Of a stretch of DNA of 64,000 bases, positions 36,464 through 49,586 are shown piece by piece. The stretch covers positions 10,753,591 to 10,817,590 of the forward strand of contig CAKAKS010000067.1 in the NCBI GenBank assembly GCA_916700875.1. The letters run 5' to 3'. This stretch comes from Sebastes aleutianus. Its lineage: Eukaryota > Chordata > Actinopteri > Perciformes > Sebastidae. The notes beneath the pieces were generated by a model, which was not told the DNA's origin, searched no databases, and saw only the letters and a program-made list of their open reading frames with translations. Made by a program: the position numbers and the translations under genes. How positions within the stretch are numbered: position 1 is the stretch's first letter; each line of letters starts with the position of its first letter.

Positions 36464-38810
36464 AAAAATACAGATTATCCGTTATTCTTTAACCAATCTC
36501 GGAACCCATCGGCTATCGGTTTGACGATGGATAAGCCTCCGGTGTAGCCATGCTCATTGTTTACAGTCCGATTAGCAACTTGAGACGCTGACTGGAGTTG
36601 GAGTTGAGAGACAACGTGTACGACCATATTAATTCTCAAATAGACAGTTTACAAGCTAATTCTAAACCAATGAAAAGATAAATTATCATCAGACGATAGT
36701 GGATGGATTCACAGATTGTATTTCGGTCAATGCGTTCAGCCTCTTTTGCTCTCCACATGGTCTGTTTACCCGCATTCAACCAAAGCCTGCTCAAATGTGA
36801 CTGGTCAATACTACTCAGACTACAAACGGAAACCAGAATTCTTATGATACCAAAATCTTCTCACGTTGCCTACAGATTATATGAATGCAGAATCTGTTTA
36901 TAGAGATTATTCTTTAACCTCTTGGTGGTCACATTAGCAAATTGCAAATATCTCTTTTTATGTTAAATAGTAATGTTTTTATGAATGCGTGCTGTTGTTT
37001 AACTGAGTGAATGAAAAATGTGGAAAACTGTATTGGAAAACTGTTAATATTGCTAAAACATTGTTGAAAACCTTATATTCTGTTGGCATGGTGGATTTAA
37101 TGCAATAAAGATGGTGAGGAGGAGAGAGGGGTTTATTATTATAACAATTCTTCCTTTTTCTCTTGAATGATAACCACAGGCTCTTCTAAAAGGCCAAAAA
37201 ATCTAAGTTGTTTAGCTATTCATCTCTCTGAAGATTTCTTGTAGCACATTTCAAGGACCATTAAAGAATAGATTCTTTTAAAAGTTTAAATCCTAAGTGG
37301 ACAAAAGCGTCTTGCTCGTAGAAAGTATCACCGCGCTGAAGCACTGAATGAGTGTTTCGTCCTTGTCCTGCTGAATGGAGGAGCTTTACTTTGAGTGATG
37401 CGTGCAGATCGTGGCCTCGGAGACAAACAGGCCTGCAGGCAGACGCTGGCGGCATGTTTGCTGACAGGCCTCTGTGAAGACACAAGCCACAGGATCTTAT
37501 ACAGCCGTGCCATATACTACAACACCAGCCAGAGCACCATGAATGGAGGCCTTTTCTCACTCTCTCCTCCTCTGTGCATGTAAAAAGAAGTGTCTGTAAA
37601 AGACTCCTTCCTGGCCCAGAATGCATCGCATCATGGCTTCATTCGCGTCCATCGGGGTTAAGACGACAGCCGTTTTAATAGCACTGGGATATTTTATCTG
37701 AGTGGGAGGACTGACACAACCCGCCAGAGAATATCTCCAGCAATCCAGAGGACAAATGTGTTTTTGCAGCAAGCACTAGACTGTTTCAAACAGCAAAAGG
37801 ATGACAGGAGGAGCACTAAACCTGCATTCACTCTGCAGTGCTTCACCTGATTCAAAGATGTTTTTACCTCCAACCGATCACTCTCTTTATATATATCATG
37901 AAGCGGTTTTGAATGATGTACTGGAAAACATACAGGCTCCAGACAATGAATGCACTGTTAAATGCACAGATGTCGGGTATTTACAACGAAACAGAGCTCA
38001 GTCTCAGCTTAAGAAAGCAGCGGACCGGGAAGATTTAGCGCAATTGAAATGGTTTACGTTGGAAGTCACCAAGGTGCTTCACTGCCAGAGTAGATTGTCT
38101 ATGTTATTGAAAGTGTCTGGAAAATACCCCCGACTCCCATCGTGTCGACTCCATTCTTGTCTGTCTGGGACAATATTTGCAGACAGTGACTAGGATCATT
38201 GTAGCGGAGGGTTAAATCAGTCTGAATCTGAAAGTCTGATCTGAACAGATGTAACACCAATAAGAGTGTACAGCCATGCAAGCAGCTCTGTGAGGCTGAA
38301 TGCTAACACACTCACAATGACAATGTTAACATGCTAATGCTAAGCACGTATACTTTTTTTTTTTTACCATGGCTACATTCCAAATCACATACTTTTTCTT
38401 TTTACTGCAGCTGCCCTTACAAAGTACATACTGTTGCATGCAGTATGCGCACAATTGAAACATACTCGTAACATTAGGCTCGTTCGAGATGAGCCGGGAC
38501 TGCGCAGAATCGATCATCAGCGATCGGCGCGCAATGCATGCCGGTTAGATTTGTGTCCGACTTGATCTCGACTTGCTCTGACATCATGCACACGTGGGCA
38601 ACGAGATCGAGGTCCGAACACTGCAAGACCCAGGGCATGATGGGAAACGCCTGGCTGTTGCCTGATTGGCTCTTAGTTTTGACAACAAGCACCACGTGTT
38701 GTAGAAAGCCCTAGCTCTCTGTGTAATTGTAATAATTTACACTAGATTGTAGGCTATGAGTCTCAAGTTGTGCAATGAAGGTTTGATCTGTTAATAAACA
38801 CATCTTGTGT
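36464..38810. other. Spacer without recognised genes
   Basis: Mostly AT-rich. Open frames at 37261-37626 and 37801-38193 look like chance: no family resemblance and no good start or splice context. Confidence 0.3.
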
Positions 38811-38819
38811 GGTTGATAA

Positions 38820-38990
38820 TAATAATGAAGGTTATTTGTATAGCACTTATCAAAACCAGTGCTCATTACAAAGTGTTTTACAAGGCAGACATAAAAATAA
38901 TAAAGGATAGAATCCAATGCCAGATAAACGCACATTTCCACATATATTTACAAAAAAATATAAATAAACCCGAACATGGTCTGCAGATCA
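38820..38990. repeat. LINE/SINE-like 3'-end repeat
   Basis: AAGGTTATTTGTATAGCACT, CATTACAAAGTGTTTTACAA and an A-rich tail. Same family as 28262-28440. Confidence 0.6.
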
Positions 38991-39374
38991 GATCTAGCAG
39001 GATGTAACTTTTCCTGTGACTTCCTGTGAATTCTTTCAAGGCTGCTGGAAACGGCAGCTTTTTGTCTCCGCCTCCTGCTGCTGCTGCCGCCTGATCTCGT
39101 CTACTTTCCAGTCGAGGCTCAGTCCATCTCAAACAAGCCTTTTGTGAATTGAACTTTGACCCTCTTGCTCATATATCCACTGCGCAGAGGATTGTGGGTC
39201 AGAAAAGCATGTTTCGCTTTCATACTGCAAAACAACCACGTATGTATTGGGACACACTAAATCTTTCTCTGGCATACTAAATAGTATGGTAGTATGGGTC
39301 AAGACATTTGACTTAAAAACAAAAATGTCAACCTCATGGTGGCGCTCGAAGAAAAGTCAGTGGATAAACAAAGT

Positions 39375-39500
39375 GATTAGGCTTCATCTTGTCTGTGCAA
39401 CATTTCATTGCAATCCATCCATGAGTTGAAGAGATATTTGATCAAGATGGTGGACCGAATCACAGACAGACAGACGTTGCCATCGCTGGCGCCCCACTTG
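39375..39500. repeat. LINE 3'-region fragment
   Basis: CATTTCATTGCAATCCATCC, TTGAAGAGATATTTGATCAA and ACAGACAGACAGACGTTGCC are typical of the 3' part of common teleost LINEs. Only a short fragment is present. Confidence 0.4.
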
Positions 39501-42500
39501 ATTTACACCAAGAAAGATGTCTTCCATTAAAGTCAATACCATCTGTGTATAATCAAAGTTTCTGCAGGATTTCCATGTTTGTTTCGCTATTTGGCGTTAA
39601 TCTTCTGATTTTTTCACTCTCTTGACATTGTGTTTTTTACTCACTTATAAGTCAGGCCAACATTGCCATCCCCAGAGCCAATAAAAATTCAAGGGATGTT
39701 GAACTTTAAGCTGTTCTAACAAGCCGATCAGGCGATGAGTGTTTGGCTGAATGTGTTCCTCAGAACTCAGCTGGTCTCCTCCTTTTTGGACCAGCGTGTC
39801 ATTTTAAACATGTCATGCTGTAGAGAAGACGGCGACTGTTTGCTCAGCTGTGGAGCTTCACACCAACATCTGGACGGAGTCTCTCGTTAGCCTTACACAA
39901 GCACAGAGCAGCACTGGCAAAGGCCAAAAAGCAAAAGAAAAAAGGCAAGCTGGCACCTCTCAACAAACACAATCCAGCGTACAGGTAGGTAAGGTGAGGA
40001 GGGGACGGGTTTTGCCATCTGCCTGCAGCCTATACTGAACATACTGTGGCAAGGAGACACATTTTCCGGATGCATCTGCACGTAGGTGGGCAGTGTTTGG
40101 AGAGGTTACTAAGGCCAGGGTTTGGTATTTCTAGGTCATATTTCAACAAAGCGGGGCCACATGAGAGCCGGCGGGAACGTACCAGAGGAACGTGCTCGGC
40201 CTAAAAAGAGCGTCTTGACAGGTTGGTTTAGGCACAGAGCAGAGAAATTCCTCAGCAGTTCTGTCATCCCGTTGAGATTAAGAGCAGTGCTGAGGTCGGC
40301 CGTAGACCAGCGAGGGCGTGTAGGGCAGACGCACTGGGCCACTTCCTCACCCGGGGGTCACTTACACAACCAGCAGACACAGTGTCGTAAATTCAGAGAA
40401 TGAAAACTACACTGAAACAAATCACAGAGGAGTCATCTTCGAGTGGGACTGATGATGAATTGTGTTTCTCTTTCAAGCTGGGTGGTATTGTGACTTGGGT
40501 GGCATTCGGAGGGATGTTTCAAAGGATTTGCTATTCTTTGATTGTTGATCCACTGTACTGTCTGTCTGTAAGCTCTTCATCTCTTACTTCAAACACTTGT
40601 ATTAATTTGTTTGTGAAGCAATCTGTTTTGTTCACTTTAAAACGCCCAGAGGAAGCCTGGAGAACTATTGTGATTGTGAGCTTCTCATTTTCTTGAATCA
40701 AAATGAATCCCTTGTTTGATTGTCTTTGAAAAATCTGACTACAGAAAGAAAAGTGAAAATCTCTAATTGATCATAAACAGCTTTCTGTTTAAAAGCAAAG
40801 CAACTCAGTTATTGTACTTCAGGATTACCTTCACAGAATCTAAGATGTTTTAGTTTTGGGTTCATCAACAAGTATGGTAAAATAATACATGGCTTTTGAC
40901 TACTTATTTAAGTTTATAGACATTATATACGGTATATAGACAGGTTATTTTCATTATACACGGCAGTGACTATTATTTTAAAGTTGATTGTACAGTATGT
41001 AAACAACTGTGGTTTTATTTTTAGGGGACTTCTTTTTATTTTATCTTTTGGTTGTGATCATGTAGTGATCAGAGGGCTGGAGCCGCGGTCTCAAGGTCCC
41101 GCCCACACACCCATCCAATCCAATCATGAGCCGAGCACGGCCGCTAGCGTGAGCCACCTAGCTGCTACGTTAGAAAGGCACAACAACCATAATATCTCTA
41201 TAACAACATTTATGATCAAATTGACACATGTTCTATTACACAGGCTCGTGACGGTTATGGAAAGTTATAGTTACGTCTCCTCTCTCGTATAATTCCCAAG
41301 CCTCCGGCTGTGCGACTACTGCCCTCAGAGCAGCTGTCAATCACAGCTGTCAATCATGACGTCTCACCCCCTTTTTATTGCATCAAATAAATAAAACCAA
41401 ACTTATCAGAAAAATGAACACTTGAACGTACATCAGAGTGATAAGAACTACCTAAAATGACAGAAACTATCTTTGGGACAAATGTATTTGAGGCGTAACG
41501 TACATTAACAATATTCCATACACTAACAATGTTCTGTACGTAACCTTTTTTCGACGATCACTGAATAAATACTTCCAGGTTGTGCATAAAAGTTATGAGT
41601 GTCATCTTACAGTTCCCCGTCTTTCATTCCCAGCCAAACAAGAGATCTCCACGTCATTTCTTCCTGTGAGATTTGTGCAAGCTTGCGAGTTGCGCCCACA
41701 GGGTACCGACTGTAGCTTGAGAGGGGATGAATAGAGCAGCAAAAATGTACATTTAAACTTCATTTATGTATCTCACAGGACTGTAGTCTGTATGAAATGA
41801 TTATTATGCCATCACAAGTTGTTAAATATATCACCCTTTGTTGAATAAATGCTTTCAAATGAGTTTTTTTTACATCATTGCCACGCACTGACTGCAGCAG
41901 CAAATCTGTCAACACGGATGCTGTTTGCATGTAATCCTGCGCGCATCTTGATGTTACAGCGGTGTTATTTAATAAAAGTTTAATAAATTTCATGTTTATT
42001 ATATCAATCAAATATTTTTTACTTTTAAAATTTTCATCAACACTTTCATTAATGCTCTGTACCGAACACCGTCAAACTTAATGATCTTCCGTACACAGCG
42101 GAGGTGTTACTTTTCCCCACTTTTCTCAAAAACTATTGGTCCAAAAGACATTAATCTAATCTAATGGATCTAATGGATATTCCCCCGGAGAATGAGCACA
42201 TAAACATGCTTGTCAGGCTCTTAACAACAGAGGACTGCTTACTTTGACTTTTTCGTTTGGCCCATGTCCCATACATTGAGGGGGTGGGATTTATGAGCTC
42301 TACTGCAGCCAGCCACCAGGGGGCGATCCAGACTTCTCCACTCCACTTTTGGGAGCTGTTATGTCGTCCATCTTTACAGACAGTCTACAGACATGGATGT
42401 ATTAAAGGCTACAGACTGCTGGAATCGACTCAGAAACTATCCAGAGACATCGGAGTAGTCATTAGCAGCGCTGATATGCCCTTGAACACAAGTTTTGATC

Positions 42501-43180
42501 ACAAAACAGCAAAGGTAAGGCGTACATTATGGTTATGGCCGTATAAAGTGAAATTGTATTTCCTCGTCTTTGGCTGCCAGTGAGTTTTGGTTGTAGACTA
42601 AAAGAATCTGTGTGTGTGCTCATTTAGTTTCTTGGTGTTGGAATTGTTTTTAGCCAATATTCCTCCTGTTATGTGGCTATGCAGGATGAACATGTTGCCA
42701 CATGTTTAACATGTGCTTATCCTGGTGTTTGGTGCAATGTGAGCAACTGCTGCCCCTACAGGTAGGAGGGCAATGACGTCATGGCTCAGGTTGCTATCAT
42801 TATAAACTTACCTTATAGAAACATATCTCTTAAAATGTACCAGCTTCCAAATTAAGATTTGTAGCTAATCCAGTTAGCATCTTTACTGATTGAGCATGTT
42901 AACACCTGGGTTAACTAAAGTTAGCTCGCCACATTACATTATATTCAGCTGGGACCTGAGACACACTGTGCACTGCACAGACAACTGCTTTCAGTCAGTG
43001 TCCACTCTGCCCTTTTAACTGCTGCTAACCTTTCCTGAAATCACTTTCCTTCTTTATTTAGGCTATAGAATTAAATATTAGGGTTTCCTTTTCTGTGGTC
43101 ACATCCCGCTGACCAGCATGTAGAAGGCAAGTTCAAGTTTGAGAGGGGGCTAGGTCAGGGGTCAGCAACCTTTACTATCA
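39501..43180. other. Spacer without recognised genes
   Basis: No exon was recognised. Around 42270-42420 lies a probable repeat fragment with CAGCCACCAGGGGGCGATCC. Confidence 0.3.
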
Positions 43181-44110
43181 AAAGAGACATTTTAGGCAAA
43201 AAAGGTAACAAAGATTATAGTCTAAGTATATAGTATATAAGTCTAATGCAGTGAGGGCCCAAGTGCAAATGTACTACGGAATATTAGGGCCACATTGGGG
43301 GGAAAAAACATCTGAGATTTCCAGAATAAAGTCATAATATTGCGAGAAAAAAAAATTCGTAATATTATGAGAATAAAGTCATAACTTGACAAGAAAAAAA
43401 AGTCGTCTGGGGTCCTCCCCCAGGAAAATTTGAGTTTCAGAGACCTGTGTTCTGGTGACTTTTAAGGAATGAAAATAACAAAATATTAAGTACACTGCAA
43501 CAGTATTTTTTGTTAAATATGCCTACTTTTAATTTTACTTTTAATTCTCAGGAAAGAAAACTGAATAATCCAACCCTCTGGCATGAATTTCTCTGAAAGT
43601 CTCTGGTATAAACTAAGATATTATTCATCAGTTTTTATTCATTCATTAATTTGTTTTGACCCTGTTTGAGTATCTATTTCTCTTAGTACTCTCTATTTCT
43701 CTCTCCTTCTCTCACTCACTGAAGGTCCTTTCAGACACAATGCGACAACGCCACCACTGCGCTCTTAAACACATTATTTCCAATGGCTTGAGCTACGCCA
43801 CGCCGGTTTTGCTGTGATCCTGTGATGTGTGGCGAGCACAGCTCAAACCACGCCGCTGTGTCGCGATCAGTTCTCCTCCGCCGGGAAAAGACATTTGGTG
43901 TAGCTCTTTCGCCGTCCGAGTGGAAACCGGAGGCCTTATAGACGCTGGACAGTGCCAGAAACATGTTGAAATGATGGAAAGGAAAAAAAGGTGTGAAAGA
44001 TTGCCATAAATCAGGAGAAATGCAGGAGAATTGTGACCCCGGGAGGAAACTGAGAGAGGGTAATGAAAAACGGATGTCTCTCGGGAAATTCAGGAGGGTT
44101 GACAAGTATG
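43181..44110. repeat. Dispersed repeat block, copy 2, with transposon remnant
   Basis: 43405-43830 repeats 33225-33690. The following part, ending GGAAATTCAGGAGGGTTGAC, looks like a degraded fragment of a teleost DNA transposon. No intact frame. Confidence 0.5.
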
Positions 44111-44278
44111 CTGTAATCTTCTCAGTACAAACACTTATATAAGCCTTATTTAAATAATTAGGTCCTAAAAGTTGTAAAACGCACTAATAGCAAAATCCAG
44201 ACACGAAAATACACTGTAGATAATTCTTATGTAATCAGTTAGAACTAGTCATTACCTGAAGGTTTCTCTTTATGACAT

Positions 44279-44673
44279 TCAGCATTAATTTAGCAGCAAA
44301 AAACTATTTTTAATGTACAGATATAGAGGAGTAATGTCTACCTGAGCAGAGAATGAAGTCGCTCTCCCTATGTGGGTGTGTTATAATCTGAGCTTCTCTG
44401 TGCTTTGTTTGCCTTTTAGTGCATGTGAGCGCGCCCCACTGGCTAGCTCACGGCCAACGCTCTGCACTGTGCTCATTTGGCGGTTACAGCCGATTACGCC
44501 GGCCCGACCGACGCGTCGTCACAGAAGTGTGGCGCTCACCCTCCATTACCCGCTCAGGTAAGTAAACACTGTTAGCTCTGTCAGCACTGTTGGCTTTGTT
44601 TGCACTGTTAGCACCATTAGCTGTGAGCCGCTCGCTCAGCCACTGCCATGTGGAGGCAATAGATATGCTCTGA
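44279..44673. repeat. 395 bp direct repeat, copy 1
   Basis: From AGCATTAATTTAGCAGC to CAATAGATATGCTC the sequence is co-linear with 47502-47895 in the same orientation. Shared runs include CTACCTGAGCAGAGAATGAA, GCGCGCCCCACTGGCTAGCT and AGCCATGTGGAGGC-like ends. No confirmed coding content. Confidence 0.75.
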
Positions 44674-46360
44674 ATTTGCCAACCAATTTCTTATATCACA
44701 ATGATAATAAATAGATTCACAATAGTGAGAGTAGTGAGTTTCTGTATTTTGATTGTAAATAAGGTGCCAGAGTGAATTTAAAAAAAATCGAAACAGACTA
44801 ATAGAGTTTATTTATTATGCCAGTGGAGGATCCCACAGACCCCCCCCCCCCCCACCCGATAGAGGGCCGGGTTAAGCCCTGAATGTCCCTCAAATCCTAG
44901 AAAGAGATGAGTTATGGGCTTTTTAATATTTATTTATTTTATCTGATAAATATTATTAATGTTTGTTTATTAACAGTAATTTTGCAAAAGCAGGTTGAGT
45001 ATCCCCGTACTGTTCTTCTGTCTCTTCCTGCCTGGCCCAGTGGTTCAGGAGTCTGGCTGGATCTATTAGCACTTAGCTGTTCAGGATCCGGCCGTAGCCT
45101 CTCAGACTGCAGTTGTTCAGCCCGCTGTGGTTTTCCATCCAGAATCTAAACAGACCAGGAAACAATACTCCTCTGGACAGTAATCGAACACTTGTGGTAT
45201 TAACAGCATCCTACTCATGTATTATCTTTGGGTGGATGAGACCAACGGGAGATGGCAGTGCTAAGAGTTGGTGTTGTTCTTGGTCTGAATCTCTGTCTGA
45301 AATTCCAGAGTCACTCCAGTATTTACAAAGGCGGCACGGCCAGCAGCTCAGCCAGTGCGCCTTCTGTCTGACAAGATTCATAGACGGGGTATGCGGAAAG
45401 GCTCAGACTTGGACAGCAGGCCAAGACATGGCCTTTCTCAAAGTCTATTAGGCTTTAGGTGCAGCAGACATTATCTGAGATCCAGGCCTGCAGACCTTAA
45501 AGTGATCGCTCTGAGGACTGATGGTTGTTTTATTTTGTTTTGTTTTGTTTCAACTTGGTATTCATACAGCGATCTGAATAAGACATTTTGTTTTAAAAGT
45601 TAGATTTTGGTCGAAAGAGTTGAAAGAGCATACTTTTATCTCACTGCCAAAGCAGACTTCTCCTGCAGCAAGCGGAGTGATGTTGTATCTGGAATATGGA
45701 AAATAGTCTGACACAGTTCATGACTAAGCTTTAAAATATTTAGTCTTTGTTCCTGCAAGGAAACACATCATTTACGAGATACAGTGCTGCACATGATTCT
45801 GCAGTAGTCCAGCCAATCACTTAAGGCATTTATTCAGCAAAAATTACAAACATCCAGCTTCTCAAATGTGAGGATGTACTGCTTTTCTGTGTTTAATACC
45901 ATTTTAAAGTGAATAGTTTTGGGCAGGTCTGTTGCCATATTTTAGAAATACCGAGGTCACGAGTTTGAATTATCCCACAGTGCATCAATCTCACAATCTC
46001 AGCTCCAGATTCAGGTGATAATCCTCTGTAGGTTCATTACTATGACCGGCCCCTTTTTATAAAAAATATAGATTATAGCCACTTAAAGATTCTTTTACAT
46101 GGTTCATGTTTTAAAACGAATCAGATGAAAATGTTAAAAAGCTGGAGATGGCTTTTTCATTCAACTCAAGGGGGCGTCATGGAATGTTATCTTAATTGGA
46201 ACGTTATCTTATTTAGCTAGCTTGCTATAACTGATAAAATTTGCCAGTGAGTTTTCATTTCAGCCGTAAAATTGAGCGTTGCTGGTTAGAAACTGTGGGC
46301 TACCTCCGGGTCTGAAAAGTGAAGCCATTGCAGAAGTGCCTTAAACTTGCATTCTCTCTA
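44674..46360. other. Spacer without recognised genes
   Basis: A poly-C run is at about 44840-44854. Two overlapping plus-strand frames near 45000-45600 show no recognisable protein family. Nothing else was supported. Confidence 0.3.
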
Positions 46361-47110
46361 ATAGCCAGCAGGGGGCGACTCCTCTGGTTGCAAAAAGAAG
46401 TCAGATTGTATAGAAGTCTATGAGAAAATTACCCTACTTCTCACTTGATTTATTACCTAAGCAAACATCGTAAACGTCGACCACTGCCATGGTAATCAAG
46501 CTCCAAATCCATCCAATCCATATTCGAATGCTTCAGGGGTTTTCTGTTTTTTGTTTTTGTATACAAGTATGTAATAATAAAAATGTATAAATCCCAAAAT
46601 AGCCTACGGAATAAGGAATAATCCCACAACATTATTCATTATTCATATTCAACTTTAATTATTATTCGTTATTCTCAAACGGATATTGCTGTTTGTTATA
46701 TGTAGAGGTTTGTGTGCGTGTGTACAGTAGTGCGGCAGCGGTGCTGTCCCAAAGCTTTTAATACCTTCGAATATTTCTCAGCGAAGCTTCGAAGCCCAAA
46801 AAATGATATTCGGGACAGCCCTAATGGTCTTAATCGCTAGTTTCAAGTCTTTTTCTATACAGCATGATGTTCATTTCCTGAGTTATGGTCCCATTTAGAG
46901 TCAAATAGACTATAAAGAAGCAGGGGATGCTTTAGGGCGTGGCTACCTTGTGATTGACAGGTCGCTACCACGGCGTTGTCCGGTCTGGGAGTTGTCTGTG
47001 TTTTCGTCTTACAACTTTAACCCTTTCACAGTGTTTTTTGAGTTCATGACAGTTAATTATAACCTTTTGGTCGCCTAAAAATGTCTTATTCAGCATTCTG
47101 TTGTCCTTAG
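46361..47110. repeat. Dispersed repeat (family E) split by a nested element
   Basis: AGGGGGCGACTCCTCTGGTT, CTTCTCACTTGATTTATTAC and later TTGATTGACAGGT-like and GGCGTTGTCCGGTCTGGGAG blocks belong to one fish repeat, whose start recurs at 63899-64000. It is interrupted between about 46480 and 46823 by sequence ending GGGACAGCCCTAA, the right terminus of another hAT-like element. Confidence 0.5.
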
Positions 47111-47501
47111 CTCCACCCTCTCGTGTCACTTCTGGTTGCAAAAAAACAAATGGCAACGGCCAAAATGTCAAACTCGAGGCTTCAAAACGGCAGTCCACAA
47201 ACGAATGGGTGACTACGTCCATGTCTTATATGGTTAGAAATGACAAAACTGCTTATGTCTACCTCTTTCTGAAATCAAGTACCAATTGTATCAAAGATTA
47301 CTATAAACTTCAAGTTGTAAATCTGTCACTGTTATCATAAAGTGCATACGTGCAGTTCTATATTGGAAGCTCGACAGGCATAGCAATAGTTGGGGGCAGT
47401 GTCTCAGTGGTGAAATTGTGTTTGGAATTTATCCCTATTAAACTCAAAAAAGTAATGGACGGATTAATTGATAGTTAAAATAATCTTTGCAGCCATTCAG
47501 A

Positions 47502-47895
47502 GCATTAATTTAACTCAAACAACTATTTGCAATGTAAAGATATAGAGGAGTCATGTCTACCTGAGCAGAGAATGAAGTTGCTCTCCCTCTGTGTGTGTTG
47601 TAATCTGAGCTTTTCTGTGCTTTGTTTGTCTTTTAGTGCATCATCTGAGCGCGCCCCACTGGCTAGCTCATGGCAGCCGCTCTGCACTGCGCTCATACGG
47701 TGAGTACAGCTGATAAGCCCGGACCGACCGACTGCGTCGTCACGGAAGCGTGGCACCCACCCTCCGGTTCCCCCTCAGGTAAACACGGTTAGCTCTGTCA
47801 GCACTGTTGCCTTTGTTTGCACTGTTAGCGCTGTTTGCACCGTTAGCTGAGAGCCATTGGCTCAGCCATCGCCATGTGGAGGCAATAGATATGCT
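47502..47895. repeat. 395 bp direct repeat, copy 2
   Basis: Second copy of 44279-44673, 3.2 kb away in the same orientation, with scattered substitutions and small indels. Confidence 0.75.
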
Positions 47896-49430
47896 CGAGA
47901 TGGCGACGGCCAAAATGTCAAATTTGAGGCTTCAAAACGTCAGTCCACAAACCAATGGAGTGATCAATGACGGATTAATTGATAGTTAAAATAATCTTTC
48001 CATCTCTAATCTACTATTATTAAATCATGATATAATAGGATGCTCAGGGTGCCAAGAAAAAAAATCCTCTATTCATTTTCAATGTTGCTCCTGACAAGTA
48101 ATAATGCCCTCTAGCACTTGACCTCACCCATCTATCTAACCTTCGGAGGTATAATCGACTCTTTACAACCTCACCTCTCACTCACCATTATGACACAATT
48201 ACTCTTAACTGCTATAGGCTGCAGCCACAGACGGTGATCAGTGACAAAGTGGTCAGGACAGTTAACAGTTTGCGTGTGTCATCCTCCATCTGCCACCATA
48301 GCTCTCCATCACTGATGCACACAGAGAAAGAGACAGAAAGCGAGGGTTGTTATGTGATGTGGATGGATTAATGCAGTTGTCAGAGGGTAAGCGGTGTCCT
48401 CTGATAGCAGCAGGAGCTCGTGAGAGCAGAGTGGTGAAAATCTCAGACAAGATTTAAACAAACAGAGACACAGACGCTGGCCTGGCTGGCCCGGGAGGCC
48501 CTGACAGAATAAGGCCATGAGAGATCACACACTGCCATCTCCAGATCAGCCCGAGAAGTATTCCCACAATAATCACTCGGTGAATGCATACAAAATTTCC
48601 CAGATGAGTCAGGGGCAATGATATGCCGGCGTCAATTATTTTATTTCATATTGAAATGTGGGACATTCAGAGGTCAATGCACATCTCTCGGAATTAGATA
48701 AATGAGACGTCAGATTGATTTGTGTGAAAAAGGGGAGAAGGATCTTTCCTGTCTCCCTGCTGATTATTCTTCTTACATAATGTAACAACCATGTAGCAGT
48801 GGGGGTGAAAGAAGATATCGATACACATGAGTATCAAGATATTATGTTTTGTGATACTGCATCAATTCTCATAAAAAACTGTATCGCTTTTTAATTAACC
48901 TCTTAAGAACCTGATGGCCTGCCGGCAGACTCTTGTGGATCCATGGAGCCCAATTGTATTCATGTGTGATGATCCATTTCACATTGTGACTTTTTTTTTG
49001 CATTTTCCTAAAATTAGATTTTAAAAAATCCCAATGGGATTGCCTTGCTTACAGTATTGCAATATATCACAATATATTGAATCGTTATAATGAACCCAGG
49101 TATCATGATACATATCATATCGCCAGATTCTTGCCAATACACAGCCCTATGTAGTAGTGAGAAAAACTCTTTATTTGTAAAATATCTGTACAATAGTTTA
49201 GATGATATAAATCTTGATATAGCATACATTAGGTTAGGTAGTATCCAGACTGGTGTAAGCTGCCTGAAAATAGATTTCTTTCTTTGCAATAAAAAAATAG
49301 CCTTGTATAAAATAAATTAACACTGTCATGAAAAGATACCTTTATGTTTCTATTGGTGGTTGTTGAGTAGCAGTTCACAGGTTCTCATTATTTGCCACTA
49401 CCTCACCAGAAACAGCAAAAGCATAAATTC
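47896..49430. other. Spacer without recognised genes
   Basis: AT-rich sequence. No reading frame with a recognisable product. Confidence 0.3.
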
Positions 49431-49586
49431 TCAGAGAGGTTTGACTGCCACTCCTCCATGCTTCTGTGCTTTCGTGAGTCGCAGGTCGACTCTTGGGGGG
49501 AGTTTTCCCTTTGGAAACATCCCCACCTTCAGGCCGTGCTCTGTTTCCACCGGCTGACAGCTTGTCTCAGTGGCATCAGCTCCTGC
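49431..49586 (-). CDS. Possible unassigned terminal coding exon
   Basis: On the minus strand a strong acceptor (a long pyrimidine tract, then TTTATGATGTTTCCAG) is followed by a frame of about 50 codons. It contains VETEHGLKVGMFPKGKLPP and RVDLRLTKAQKHGGV and ends in a TGA at 49431. The composition looks protein-like and basic, but I do not recognise the family, and no preceding exon was found. It could be the last exon of an unrecognised minus-strand gene, an alternative 3' exon of the gene at 53131-56237, or chance. Confidence 0.2.
   Translation of the reverse strand, partial: AGADATETSCQPVETEHGLKVGMFPKGKLPPRVDLRLTKAQKHGGVAVKPL

Noticed and set aside
37261..37626. 121-codon minus-strand open frame
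   Set aside because: No motif or conserved pattern recognised, and a competing frame on the other strand is equally long.
37801..38193. 130-codon plus-strand open frame
   Set aside because: No recognisable family, no good start context and no splice partner. AT-rich surroundings make it a likely chance frame.
44907..45603. Three overlapping plus-strand frames
   Set aside because: No recognisable domain and no consistent splice signals. Considered as an exon cluster and dropped.
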